NCBI RefSeq assembly: GCF_900964775.1
Contig: NC_041809.1
Coordinates: 26,981,338-27,045,337, forward strand
Origin: Scleropages formosus
Taxonomy: Eukaryota > Chordata > Actinopteri > Osteoglossiformes > Osteoglossidae
Length of the DNA stretch: 64,000 nt
Direction: 5' to 3'
The notes under the pieces were generated by a model. It was not told where the DNA came from and ran no database searches. It saw nothing but the letters and a program-made list of their open reading frames with translations. Below, piece after piece: positions 12,955 through 24,239 of the stretch; position 1 is the stretch's first letter; every line of letters begins with the position of its first letter. A program made the translations under genes and the position numbers.

Positions 12955-13164
12955 AGGGGGGTGCGGTGGTGCAGTGCGTTTGACTGGGTCCTGCTCTCTG
13001 ATAGGTCTGGGGTTCGAGTCCCTCTTGGGGTGCCTTGCGATGGATTGGCGTCCCATCCTGGGTGTGTCCCCTCCCCCTCCAGTCTGCCACCCTGTGCTGC
13101 CAGGTTAAGCTCCAGCTCCCTGCGACCCTGCATGCAACAAGCGGTTTCAGATGGTGTGTGTGTG
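12955..13164 (+). repeat. tRNA-derived SINE with target-site duplication
   Basis: Full-length copy with perfect B box. It is bracketed by a 12-bp direct repeat tatttaacccta (12943-12954 and 13165-13176), so the insertion boundaries are clear and the copy is relatively young. Confidence 0.95.
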
Positions 13165-13176
13165 TATTTAACCCTA

Positions 13177-14098
13177 GAATACAGTTTAACATGTAAATAC
13201 AAGTAATTTACTTGACTGTGATTGTATAGAGCAAATATCCATTATAAACTTGTGTTTCAAGTTCTAAAAACAGCTTAGTAATATGAAAAAATGTATTTTA
13301 CTGCTAAACTATAGTCACAAACCATTTTCAGATAGTTTATCTATGTTTCCCGCAACCATACCAAAATTTTAGACAATGGAGAGAAAATTAAGGTATTAGT
13401 TTCCGTGAGAAGATGGACATCATGTACACTTTAATCTTAGCCAAACGAAGAAGTAATGACATTATCTATTAAAACCTTCAGTAACAACTGTTAAATATGT
13501 CTGTATTATTATATACAGGGATCTAGTACTTAATCCATTACTGATGTATGCCTTCCGTTTAAAAGTAAGCAAAGCCCCACTATCTATGGGGCTTGGCATT
13601 GTGGCAGTGGAAGGTATTTAGAAACAAATTCTGCCTCATAAAGAAGATTTTAGCTTCTGTGACGGATACCGATGTGTACACAAATACGCTACAATACACC
13701 ATATGGCTATTCTTTTGTGTCCCTAACATATTCACATAATCCTGAACGAAAGAGGCAGTGCATTAGGTTCTAAACTCTGCTTCATTTCAATGTTATGGTG
13801 AATGGAACACAAATTCTGTACTGTGTGTCTATAAACAGTTAACATCAAATTACACTCCACCTTTAACACCACATTTTTAACATTTATGCAAAGTATTAGT
13901 TTCTTTACAGCTAACTGAACACTTTCTAATAGACGACACTAGACCGTAAATTTATTAAAGGGCACTATCTATGTATATAAATGGAGTTATCATGTGAATG
14001 CACAGCATAAAAAATGTTTACTGTTTTAAACCATACATTTATATATATTACATATATATTACATATGTATATATTATACACATTATATATATATTATG
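13177..14098. other. AT-rich intergenic, nothing recognised
   Basis: AT-rich stretch ending in a (TA)n-like run at 14,040-14,097. No gene or repeat family recognised. Confidence 0.45.
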
Positions 14099-14284
14099 GA
14101 GGGGGCCTGGTGGCGCAGTGGGTTGGACCGGGTCCTGCTCTCCAGTGGGTCTGGGGTTCGAGTCCTGCTTGGGATGCCTTGCCACGGACTGGTGTCCCGT
14201 CCTGGGTGTGTCCCCTCCCCCTCCGGCCTTACGCCCTGTGTTGCCGGGTTGGCTCCGTGACCCCGTATGGGACAAGCGGTTCAG
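14099..14284 (+). repeat. tRNA-derived SINE next to an AT microsatellite
   Basis: Good A box (tggcgcagtgg) and B box (ggttcgagtcc). The usual TG tail is replaced by an A-run and (TA)n at 14284-14305, so the 3' end may have recombined with the flanking AT repeat. Confidence 0.9.
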
Positions 14285-14327
14285 AAAAAAAATATATATA
14301 TATATTATGTATTATATACTTTAACCT

Positions 14328-14536
14328 GTAGGGGGAGCGGTGGTGCAGTGGGTTGGACCGGGTCCTGCTCTCTGGCGGGTCTGGGGTTCAAGTCCCTCTT
14401 GGGGTGCCTTGTGACGGACTGGTGTCCTGTCCTGGGGGTGTCCCCTCCCCCTCCAGCCTTGCGCCCTGTGTTGCCTGGTTAGGCGCCGGCTCCGCACGAC
14501 CTCGCATGGGACAAGCAGTTTCAGATGATGTGTGTG
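14328..14536 (+). repeat. tRNA-derived SINE with target-site duplication
   Basis: Second copy only about 45 bases after the previous one, in the same direction. A direct repeat tactttaacct (14317-14327 and 14537-14547) marks it as its own insertion and not a tandem duplication. Confidence 0.94.
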
Positions 14537-14547
14537 TACTTTAACCT

Positions 14548-15264
14548 TCAAATTTTATGATGAAATATACAATTATTAAAAGCACTTTATTTACTGTGTA
14601 TGATGAAATATGAGAGACATGGTGATATGACCTTGACTTGTCTTTAGGGATGACAAATAGTTTTCTGTACATATTTGTAAAGTGCTCCCTGTCTCCACCT
14701 CCATCAGAATCTCGGAACAAAACCTCATTCAGCTGAGTTCGTGCAGAGAATCTACCTTACTCAAATATGCCTTCACCGGATATTTCCGAGGACATCTCAG
14801 CTATGTTTGAAATGCTACGGCTGCTCTTGGCACTTTTATCCATTTATTCTGGGAATATGCTGACAGAACAGTGTTCATTCAAGCATTAAAAAAAATCTTT
14901 AACAAAATATTTGATTTTCCCCCTCTATTTTCCCATTAAATCTCAAGCCAAACTGTATTTTTCCTGATGTTATACTGTAGAACTTGGGTTGATTACTCTT
15001 ACACATGTTGTAAAGAAATGTATTTTATTGCTATGGTCTACACCTGAGCTCTCTCAAGAAGTACACTTAGCCTTTATAAAACAGGGTCCTGTGTAACAAA
15101 AAAACTCAGCGGGTCCTCTACTTACAAACTAAATTGGGACCGAGAGCCGAAAAGATGATTAGTCAAATGTGACGTAAAGTAGGCCAGGGGGTCAGTTCTA
15201 TAACTCCGGTAATCGATTATTCATAGACTCCAAAGCCCTGCGACCCTGCATTGGGTCCTGCGTT
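14548..15264. other. intergenic, nothing recognised
   Basis: AT-rich sequence without recognised genes or repeat families. Confidence 0.45.
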
Positions 15265-15722
15265 GACAAATCAGATCAAATCACTTATTGTCAATTCACC
15301 ATAACCGCAAGTGTGCAGGTGGTGAAAATCTTTGGTGTGTTCTCTGCAGTTGTGCAGCATAAGCAGTATATATACAATATATACACATATACACGTGCCT
15401 AGTAGAATGATGAAGTGCAGTAGATGGGAGGTAGAGTGGGTTGTGTGTATGGTTGCGTTGTTAGTTAGAGTTCAACAGTCTGATGGCCTGCAAGAAGAAG
15501 CTATCCCACAGCCTGCTGGTGCGGGATCTGGTGTCTCGATACCATCTGCCTGATGGTAGCACTGAGAGCAGTCATTGGCTTGGGCGGCTGGAGTCTCTGA
15601 TGATCCTCCGTGCTTTCACCACACACCGACTGGTGTAGATGTCCTGGAGGGAGGGAAGCTCACCTTCGACGTGCTGGGCTGTCTGCACCGCTCTCTGCAG
15701 AGCTTTAGGGATGAGGGCGGTT
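15265..15722 (+). repeat. dispersed fish repeat, probably non-LTR element remnant
   Basis: Begins with gatcaaatcacttattgtca and includes cagtctgatggcctgcaaga and gtgtagatgtcctggaggga, blocks I recall as very common in fish genomes and usually assigned to non-LTR element ends. The family name is not certain. The tatatacaatatatacacat part near 15,370 is also typical. Confidence 0.6.
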
Positions 15723-17398
15723 GGTCAGTTGTCATTATAGACAGAAATAATTTTTGTTACAAACAATATGAAGTACTGAATGCTGGTGTTATTCATCATA
15801 GCCTGATTTGACTTGAAGGACTGGTTTGAATCAGAAGGAACAGGATGTGTATATGATTGTAAAGTGTATCCATAACCTCCTGTGCCTTCAAGGTGAGCAA
15901 ATGACTTGTTTTAGCACTGCTGCACTCATGACCTGCATTAGCTGTCCATTGTACCAATGGCTTGTTCAACAGCGGTTCTCAAGCCTGGTTCAGATTGAAG
16001 GGTTTGAGCCACAAAAAAGGCTCTTCTGCTTAATGTCCCAGAGCTGTCGCTATAGTAGTAGTAGTAGTCCTTGGCTGTCCCTACTTCACCATGTAAATAC
16101 TTCCACTGCCCCATATCTGGCTTTGGTGACAACCTCGACTGACTTGTCTCCTGAATTTACAAGGTAATTAAATTAAATACTACAGGATGATTTATCAGCT
16201 GCATTGACCTTAACAGAAATGCCTTGGTGGCTTATACTGCATTGTGGAATGCAGGACTGACAATATTGCAGATGCTGCAAAATGCATCATGGACTTATTA
16301 GATTATTTCATTTAGAATATACAGAACGTAAAACATTTTATAATTTATGCAAATAATTACAGAAGAGGGAGTAGGAGTCATTAATTTTCTATGTCGCATA
16401 GGTTGACCCTTAAATGTAAAATATATAATTTTAATCTTATTTAAATTAGCCCTTTCCTAGAGTTTAATAATGTATGCGCTTACAAACTGGAATAATCCCC
16501 TAGCAGTAAACTGGAAAAAAGTTCAGAAAACCACTGGTAGGAGTAAAAGGAATAGAAAGACTCAGTGTTCTGTCTACAGGCCCCCAAATGTCTTTCAAAC
16601 CCAGTTTTATTACTATTTGACTTCATCTGTCATCTGTTCCTGTGTCACTGTCACTTGTGCTCTGCTATGCAAAATATAAAACTTTTTGAAGCGCTCTCCT
16701 TTGTTCATTTTCTTTGTACGTAATACTCGTTTTGTTCTTGTGCAACATGCCATTTAACCTCCACAGATAAAAGTGATTTTACATTATGTTTCCTATGAGA
16801 AAAAGTATGTCTGAAAGCAACACCAAAGACTTTTGCAGAAAAGATGTTTATCTCATTTTTTTGGTCTTTGTGTTAAAAACAAACCCACTGTATGGAACAA
16901 ATAATACTACCATTATGTTGGCATAAGTTATAATCCACTTTCAACTCTGCACAGCCTCTATGAATAATCGCTATAAAATAACTGTAGAAATACGTTTTTA
17001 TCTTCTGGGAGAGTTCTGCTCTGTACTGATAGTGTTCTTAGACAGGGCCAAAGGGGTCTAATTTACTCTAACTTGTTTTTTACTGAGCGCAGTTTGGCAA
17101 AAAGGCTGTTCATATTTTATTCAGTAACATTCCAATTACGAGTGGGGAAATGATTTAGCATGGCTCAGAAAAACCAAAGCACAGAGTTTTGATGTTTGCT
17201 ATAATAAAAGAACAACATTGCAACGGCGGAACGCAAACCTTGTTGGACCTCAGAGACCTCAAGCTTTTGGCATTTGCAGACGTGTAAGCTTTTGAAGCAT
17301 CACAGTGCTTTATAGGTTACTGGGTTAACATAAAATTGTTTTTAGAGTATTAAAGACTATTTATTAATAATTTTAAAGCTACATAATTTTGTCTTGTC
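15723..17398. other. intergenic, nothing recognised
   Basis: AT-rich sequence, no gene recognised. The 15826-16167 open frame includes a low-complexity agtagtagtagt run and has no family likeness. Confidence 0.45.
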
Positions 17399-17412
17399 TG
17401 TAAATGTATATA

Positions 17413-17610
17413 GGGGGTGCGGTGGCACAATGGGTTTCCTGCTCTCTGGTGGGTCTGGGATTCAAGTCCCGCTTGGGGTGCCTTGTGATGGACTGGCGTC
17501 CCATCCTGGGTGTGTCCCCTCCCCCTCCAGCCTTACGCCCTGTGTTGCCGGGTTAGGCTCTGGCTCCCCGTGACCCCGTATGGGACAAGAGGTTTCAGCC
17601 AATGTGTGTG
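17413..17610 (+). repeat. tRNA-derived SINE with target-site duplication
   Basis: Bracketed by a perfect 14-bp direct repeat tgtaaatgtatata (17399-17412 and 17611-17624). About 13 bases after the A box are missing (cacaatgggtttcctgctct), but otherwise it is full length. Confidence 0.95.
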
Positions 17611-18189
17611 TGTAAATGTATATACTGAAGAAGTACAGACAAGTGAGATAAATTTACTACAGTCATGCAAAATAATATAATTACCTATTTAAAAGCAATA
17701 AAGGTAAGTTTGCTGAAATAAAAAAAAAACCCAAGAAGTAAAACCACATGGTACATTCCAGATCAGCCATTAAATTGCAACTACAGAATGTTTGATTAAG
17801 AAATGGTCTCACTATTAAAAGGGAAATATGACTTTTATACACATTTTCAAAGAAACGCATAGACAGCAATGGTGTGATGGTGACCTGTATATACACTTTT
17901 CCTATCAAATAGTGAAATATTTGTTTTTGGTACTTCTTACACATGCATCCGACTAATTTTTGAAACCTCACCTACTCCTTCTCAGCAGTGCTTCAGTTAG
18001 AGTGTCCACATTTCTATATTCTCTACATACATTTTTGTAATTGTGGCATTAATTATTAATAAATAAGCCTGGCTCACTGCTCCTGCCCATACATTTTCCT
18101 CCCTTAAGTACATTTTTATTATTCATAAACACCAGCAGAACAAATTAGACACAACACTGTTCTGCATTTATGCTGTTAAGCATTAAACA

Positions 18190-18382
18190 CATATTTTATT
18201 AAGCTGACACTTTTCTCCAAGGTGACTTATGTTGTTAAGATACTTACAATGATTTGTCTATTTATACAGCTGGGTAATTTTTACCAGAGCAATTTAGGGT
18301 AAGTACCTTGCTCAGAAGTACTACAGCATGGGCACGGATTCAAACCTGGATCCTGCCAGAAGAAGGTGGCAGCTCTAAGTTC
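18190..18382 (+). repeat. old dispersed repeat with L2-like ends
   Basis: Contains agctgacacttttctccaag, cagctgggtaatttttacca and gattcaaacct, the three marks of the family also seen at 1600, 42515, 48925 and 59598. Confidence 0.75.
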
Positions 18383-18447
18383 TACAGTGCCTGCTTTACA
18401 TGGGAACTTTGAAATCCTTTGGCTCAGGGCCACAGAGCACAGTGGAA

Positions 18448-18778
18448 CATAGTGTGTGAGTGACACAGAGAGAGTGTGTTCCACTGATGTATGGATGAGC
18501 GACCCAGTGTATGTAATGTATCTAGCAGTGTAAGTCTTTGGGTGCTCTGGTTTCCTCCCACACTCCAAAGACATGCTGCTCAGGTCCCCCCATAGTGTGT
18601 GAGTGACACAGAAAGAGTGTGTCACACTGATGTACGGATGAGTGAGCCAGTGTAAGTAGTGTATCTAGCAGTGTAAGTCACCTTGGTGAATAAGGTGTGT
18701 GGGCTGATAACACTACATAGTATCCATTGGAAGTTGCTTTGGAGAAAACCGTCTGCTAAGTGAATAAATGTAAATGTA
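18448..18778 (+). repeat. DANA-like composite SINE with internal duplication
   Basis: The 3' part of the composite SINE (catagtgtgtgagtgacaca ... gtatctagcagtgtaag) occurs twice in a row before the L2-like tail (gtctgctaagtgaataaatg). The join reads cagtgtaagtctttgggtgc, the same as in the copy at 48032. Confidence 0.85.
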
Positions 18779-19039
18779 AACTGCTGTGCTACTATTACAA
18801 AATTACTATTTTTATAAATTTTTATAATTTGTTTAGAAAATCTGAAAACATTTTTAGGGCCATTTGGAGGCATTAACCCAGATATGCACTTTGTCAGTCC
18901 CCTTTGCTGCAAGGAGATATTCCCCCTTCTCTCCCTTCACTCTGCTGCACCAGAGCTGTGACACAGTATGAGAGCACATCCTCCCCGATTAAGTGGTGTT
19001 AGCGCCATAATCAATAGGCTGGCCCACATGTCAACACAG

Positions 19040-19140
19040 CTCCACGCAAATTGCCCGGTTGTGGATTGAGATCAGAGCAGGGGTCCTGCTGTTGTACCCT
19101 TCAGCAAGCCAGTTAAACCGAATTGTCCCAACAAGCAATC
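19040..19140 (+). repeat. fragment of the old dispersed repeat family
   Basis: Contains tgctgttgtacccttcagca and cgaattgtcccaac, the complement-side blocks of the L2-like repeat family. Short and diverged. Confidence 0.4.
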
Positions 19141-20034
19141 CTATAATACAAACAAGCAAGAATGTTTCCATGACAAGCTGTGCAAATTTCTCTTGAATGC
19201 GTGCATTTTCCAAGTGAACAAATAAGTTAATATCTTGCAATTGTGCACCAAACAAACCGAGACATGGGAGGGGCAGACTGTCTTCTCAAATCATTCTAAT
19301 CCCAGTACAATGGCAATGAAGACAAAATCCCAGTGAGTCAGAACTTCTGTCTATTGTAAGCAAATCTTCTGCCTTCCCGGCAGCAGCGGTGGGGATCCGG
19401 GTGGGGAGAATGGTTGGCTGCTCAGAAATCTTGAAAGAACAGAGAATCTTCACACAGCTACATCCTCACCCTTGACAGCTCAGTGTCCTGTGTTTCTAAT
19501 CACAACTGTGGCTGCCCATCATTGTCCTGTCATGTCTGTAGACGCTGTCTGCTGGCCACTCGACAAGATCGGTGGGTTTTTTTCTCCATTCTCCTGCCTG
19601 ACAGACCGAGGAATTCTATGAAGTAGCGCATCTGAGTACTTTCACCCAAAGAAACAGTCCACAGGCGGGCCTTAAGACTGATGGTGTCAAATCTCTTTCC
19701 CTCCAGCAGCTTGTGTGACCCCAGGATGCTCTATAGAAATCAGCACTCAGCAGAGCTCCTCTGATATTTCCTGAGCCAATTCTTGGGTAAAGGGCACATT
19801 TTCAGGCCTCAGTCAGGCTTAGTGCATCTGTCATTGTGAGATTTTAAATTTGCCTAAAGTGGCAACTGCACAGAAAGAATTAACCTCGTTTTATGAGGAA
19901 TGGGTGTACGTGGTAACTGTGTGCCCGTACCTGACTGCGTGCGATCCGAAAACGTTAAAAGCAACCTTCATGGAAACGTCGCAAAGTACGACTATTTTGT
20001 AACATAATAAACGGTAACAACCAAAAGTTACAAT

Positions 20035-20151
20035 GGCACAGTGGTGCAGCAGGGAGTGCTGCTGTCTTGCAGTGCCTGGGCTGTTTGACCATGGGTTTGA
20101 ATGTGGCTCAGTCTGTGTGGAGTTTGTATGTTCTCCCTGTATCTGCACGGG
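20035..20151 (+). repeat. DANA-like composite SINE, head only
   Basis: Head cacagtggtgcagcaggg through gtgtggagtttgtatgttct, then stops. Next to it (20160-20290) lies a run of about 45-bp imperfect repeats (gaaatacaacggaggacaga type). Confidence 0.65.
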
Positions 20152-20154
20152 GTC

Positions 20155-20290
20155 CAGACAAAACCCCCTCATCTGAAACATAAAGTGGGGCAAAACCCCC
20201 TCTTTTGAGACGCAAAGGAGGACAAAACCCCTCTCTGCTGAAATACAACGGAGGACAGAACCCTCTCTGTTGAAATGTAAAGTAGGAAAA
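20155..20290 (+). repeat. short imperfect tandem repeat, about 3 units
   Basis: Three units of about 40-45 bases share the pattern acaaaaccccctc-t-t-tgaaa-(c/g)-aaag-agga. It is a small minisatellite, not known to me otherwise. Confidence 0.55.
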
Positions 20291-20793
20291 ACTTGGTGTT
20301 GGATCTAAGCAGAGGCATCAGTTCCACCATGGAGATCATCAAGAACAATAAAGGAGGCCCTAAATTGTGTACAGAAGGCTACTTATACACTAAGCAGAGC
20401 TCAAATAATACATGAATACATTGGGAATGTTCTTAGAGGAATGAATTTTCTTGCAAAGGTTGCGCTGTTACAGATCTGGAGGTAAAGCAACAACTCTCAC
20501 TTACTATGCTAACTGAGCATAATCACAACCCAAATCCTAACAAGATTGAAGCAGCCAAGGTAAAGAACACCATAAAAACAGTCGCTTTGACCAACAGGGT
20601 CAGCCCTCCACATACTGCTGCAAATGCCATATGTCCACAGCAACTTGAAGTTCGTAGTTCCATGGTAGACTTGACTCTTTGAAACGTATTTTAGATGTCT
20701 ACAGAAACACTCAATAATATTTTTAATTTTGTTTTTTTATTTTTCAAAGACATGATATGATGTTCGTCTAATTATGCTTTTTTTATGATTGGT

Positions 20794-20989
20794 AGGGGGG
20801 CGCAGTGGGTTTGACGAGGGCCTGCTCTCCGGTTGGTCAGGGGTTCGAGTCCCGCTTGGGGTGCCTTGTGACGGACTGGCGTCTCCTCTTGGGTGTGTCC
20901 GCTCCCCCTCCAGCCTTACGCCCTGTGTTGCCGGGTTAGGCTACGACTCGCCCTGACCCCGCTTGGGACAAGCGGCTTCAGACAACGTG
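20794..20989 (+). repeat. tRNA-derived SINE with target-site duplication, 5'-shortened
   Basis: A box region shortened (ggggggcgcagtggg); B box perfect. Flanked by tttttatgattg (20780-20791 and 20990-21001). It lacks a TG tail and ends at acaacgtg. Confidence 0.93.
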
Positions 20990-21199
20990 TTTTTATGATT
21001 GTACAAATAATTTTATGCTGCAAAACAGAGAGCTGTAAATTTATAATGCAAGTATAAATGTATGCTACAATACAATACTTAACAATGCCTTCCGTATTGC
21101 AGTCTCATTATACAATAAATGTAGTATTTTACAATTCAGAGAAATGTTCATAAACTACAAATAATCAGAAGAATAAAAATTTCATTAATTATTTGTCCT

Positions 21200-21420
21200 C
21201 AGGGGGTTTCGTCCTACACTCGTCTGCACAGGTTTCCTCCGAGAGTCCAGAAAGTGTGTTTCAATTTACCAGGCGACTTTAAATTACCTGTAGCGTTTGA
21301 ATGTGCTTGTGAGAAGGTATCTTGTGATGGACTGACATCCTGTCACAGGTGTACCCTGCTCACCCGTGCTCCCAGTGCTTCCAGCATAGACTCAGGACAG
21401 GCAGGTACCAATAGTGAGTG
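21200..21420 (+). repeat. DANA-like SINE middle fragment, old
   Basis: Contains gcacaggtttcctccgagag and tgtgatggactgacatcctg, typical of DANA-type elements, without the head. Confidence 0.5.
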
Positions 21421-21464
21421 GACAATAAAATAGAGTAAATCCTCCATTACAGTGTATATATTTT

Positions 21465-21685
21465 ACATATATTCATTTTGCTAATGCATGTCCAAGGTGA
21501 CTTACATTGTTAGATGTACTACACTGAGCTACTTATACTTATTTACCCATATATAAAGGTAAGTAATGTTTACTGGAGCTGTCTGAGATAAATACCTTGT
21601 TCCGTTGTACTGGCAGAGGGGATTTCAACCCTGGCTCTTTAAATCAAAGGTGATGCTCTGACCGCTGTGTCATCCGCTGTTTATA
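21465..21685 (+). repeat. old dispersed repeat with L2-like ends
   Basis: Contains ccaaggtgacttacattgtt and gatttcaaccctggctcttt with the usual spacing. Strongly diverged. Confidence 0.55.
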
Positions 21686-22199
21686 GTCTGATCCCACTTA
21701 TATGTAAATGTACATCATTGACATTGTGTTCCTTAGTTGTTCGGCAGACTGTTTTACAAAAACATGAGACGTACCTCGAAACTGCGCGCACCGGCGCTTT
21801 GTACACCTGGTGGAAGCGAGCGTTGACTGGCCGCTGTCTGCGCGGACCCTTGATCGTCACTAAACCTTGCCTCCTTTCTGCTTAATTACAGCATCTTAGA
21901 GGCAAAGGCCACACGTCTAAGTTCAACGCTCAAGTCCCAGGAGAGGGGCTGCTGTCGTTCAGCTGTAGAATCGGGGTGTGAAAATCGAAAGCGCAAAACT
22001 GTCACCAGCGCGAGCTGCTTTTTATAAACGTGTCTGCTACAAATAGCAATTATTGCTTAGACATTGGATTGTGTCTGCAGGCTTGGCTGTCAGGGGATAA
22101 ATAGAGAACAATAACGTGAATGAGTGTTTCGGCAGACTGCTCAGTGTGGCGGTGTACTTCTGGTGAAACAACACAGCTTTTATAGCTGCTACTTTAAAA

Positions 22200-23450
22200 G
22201 CCACCTCCCCTCCTCCTCCTCCTCCTCCTCCTCCTCATCCCTGTGCCTGGCTCTTTTGTGCAAGAGGCTGCGGAAGGAATAAAAGGAGGGAGAGCAAACA
22301 GAGCCCCGACTGTGCTATATCCCTTAGCCGCGGTTACATAATCCCCAGTCGGCTCTTCCGGTGAACTGCGTCGTCCTGGTGGCCTGCGGCTGTGTGCGGC
22401 GGTGCCCCAGGGAGCGCGCCGAACGGTTACCCAGCCACTTACCCACAGACACGAGCCTGTGGCACGGAGCGAGTGAGCAAGAGACAACCGCTGTGTCCCG
22501 AGGACCGCCCGCAGCACAGCGCTCACGTCACGGGCGCCCGAAGCACAGCTATCATAAAGAGTTTCGGGCGGCTAGAGAGGGAAAAGGGGGCTCACGTCGG
22601 ACGCAATCGCGCGAACGATTGGACAAAAATACACTTTCTCCGCATTACTAAAATTACAACTCATATCCCGTACTAATTTTAGCAATTAAATAACAGAATT
22701 TGGAACGCGCGCCACAAGCAGGCGAAAGCGACGAAAAAAACTCGACGGCGTCAAGGTGGGATCCGACCAAACGAAGGGCTTCCGGAGCGAACCCTCCGCA
22801 GTCCTGGCCGCTGTTTCAGTTTGGTAGGCAGTGGGAGCCGCATAGAGGAGTTACTTCAGAATAATGAAAAAATAGGAAGCGCTTCAAGGTGCAGACAGTT
22901 TTAAAACAGTTCAAAGTATTTTTTTACTGATATGAGTATCTCTGCCTGCTTCGAAACTACGCATTTTGGAAATAGTTTTGAAGATCTCTCAGCACCTGAG
23001 CTGCACGCAATTCTCCAGACACAGTCTCTGTGATACACGATGTATGGAGGCCGCTCGTCCTTTTGCGCACGTGAAGGACGGGCGTAAAGTACGGTTCCCC
23101 TCGGTGAGGCAAGCCAGTGAAAGCAAGCTTAATGTTGCAATACGGTTCTTATGCTAATCAACTTGACAGAGGCTTAGAACTCATCCGAGAGGGCGAGAGA
23201 CCTACAAATCTACATACAATTTACACTTGGCAAGCGATGAAAGGACCTAGAGACATGCGCCGGGCACTTGGGGACACACACAGAGCGACACTTAGCCGCA
23301 GCACGAGCGCACAAACGGCCTCGGCGCGCGGCCTGCCATCTGGACACGCCAAGAGGTTTGTTTGCGGAGCTGACCTCGTTCGGAGAGAGCAGGTGGACGG
23401 TCGGCCTCCGAAGAGCACAGACGATGGGCGACTATGAAGCAGGGACCTCC
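22200..23450 (+). promoter_or_regulatory. CpG-rich promoter-like island without a recognised gene
   Basis: About 1.2 kb of CG-rich sequence in AT-rich surroundings. It begins with a (TCC)n run (22211-22236), then a TATA-like aataaaagg near 22,277, and many CG dinucleotides to about 23,430. A possible donor CAAG|gtggga follows at about 22,755. Open frames inside show no protein family. It may be the first exon of a gene or long non-coding RNA on the plus strand. Confidence 0.35.
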
Positions 23451-23521
23451 AGATTACAAGGGTATAGTTCTAACCACTACACCACCTGCTGCTCAGGCAC
23501 AACAAAGATGGTGTGTTTCAT

Positions 23522-23523
<2 letters not shown>

Positions 23524-23582
<59 letters not shown>

Positions 23583-23772
23583 CCCCTTGTCTTGAGTGGG
23601 GCTACGGTGAGCCAGAGCCTAACCCGGCAACACAGGGAATAAGGCTGGAGGGGGAGGGGACACACCCAGGATGGGACGCCAGTCTGTCGCAAGGCACCCC
23701 AAGCGGGACTCGAACCCCAGACCCACCGGAGGGCAGGACTCGGTCCAACCTACTGCACCATCACACCCCCCC
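23524..23772 (-). repeat. tRNA-derived SINE with a 58-bp (CA)n tail
   Basis: Inverted full-length copy. The microsatellite at 23524-23581 is its expanded (TG)n tail; next comes ccccttgtcttgagtggggc, and the head ends at 23772 with ccccccc. B box complement ggactcgaacc is perfect. Confidence 0.92.
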
Positions 23773-23787
23773 ACAGTTGGGTACCAT

Positions 23788-23865
23788 CACTGAAGGCACC
23801 CCAAGCAGGACTCAAACCCCAGACCCACCACAGCCCAGACCCCAGCCAAAGCTGCTGCTCCACCA
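23788..23865 (-). repeat. partial second SINE copy of the same family
   Basis: Head-half only: ggcaccccaagcaggactca and the A-box side up to gctgctgctccacc. It directly follows the previous copy in the same direction. Confidence 0.75.
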
Positions 23866-24104
23866 TGTCTTTCATGGAAAACTTAAAACCGGATAAAATG
23901 TTATAATTAAACCATCGCTTTTATTTCACTATTACGTATGAATCATGCAAAGTAATTAAAAAAAAAATGGAAAATCATTTTGGAATTTATTTTTCACTTA
24001 TTGGACTTTAACAAACTTACTGTAGCGTAAAGTTGCTATCGAGCTGTTTTACTCCCTCTGGATTGACTTTAACTGCTTTAGTAAAGTACGTCCAGGGATT
24101 TTCC

Positions 24105-24215
24105 GTGTGAATGAATGAATGAATGAATGAAATGTTATTCATCCCAGAGAGAAATTCACTTCGGTTGGAGCATCATGCGATATACAATATACACACATAT
24201 GGCATATATGCACAT
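24105..24215 (-). repeat. non-LTR element end with (GAAT)n
   Basis: A (GAAT)n run (24109-24132) followed by ttattcatcccagagagaaa, the familiar fish 'cccagagggaaattcac' block, here near a (TATACACA) stretch. It may pair with the family seen at 15265. Confidence 0.5.
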
Positions 24216-24239
24216 ACAAAAACGCTAAAGTGAGCAGGA

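Noticed and set aside
19031-19255. Minus-strand 74-codon frame with a hydrophobic stretch
   Set aside because: It overlaps a fragment of the old dispersed repeat and has no splice or start context.
22194-22526. Minus-strand frame ending in a run of Arg
   Set aside because: The Arg run is the (TCC)n repeat read backwards; the rest matches no family.
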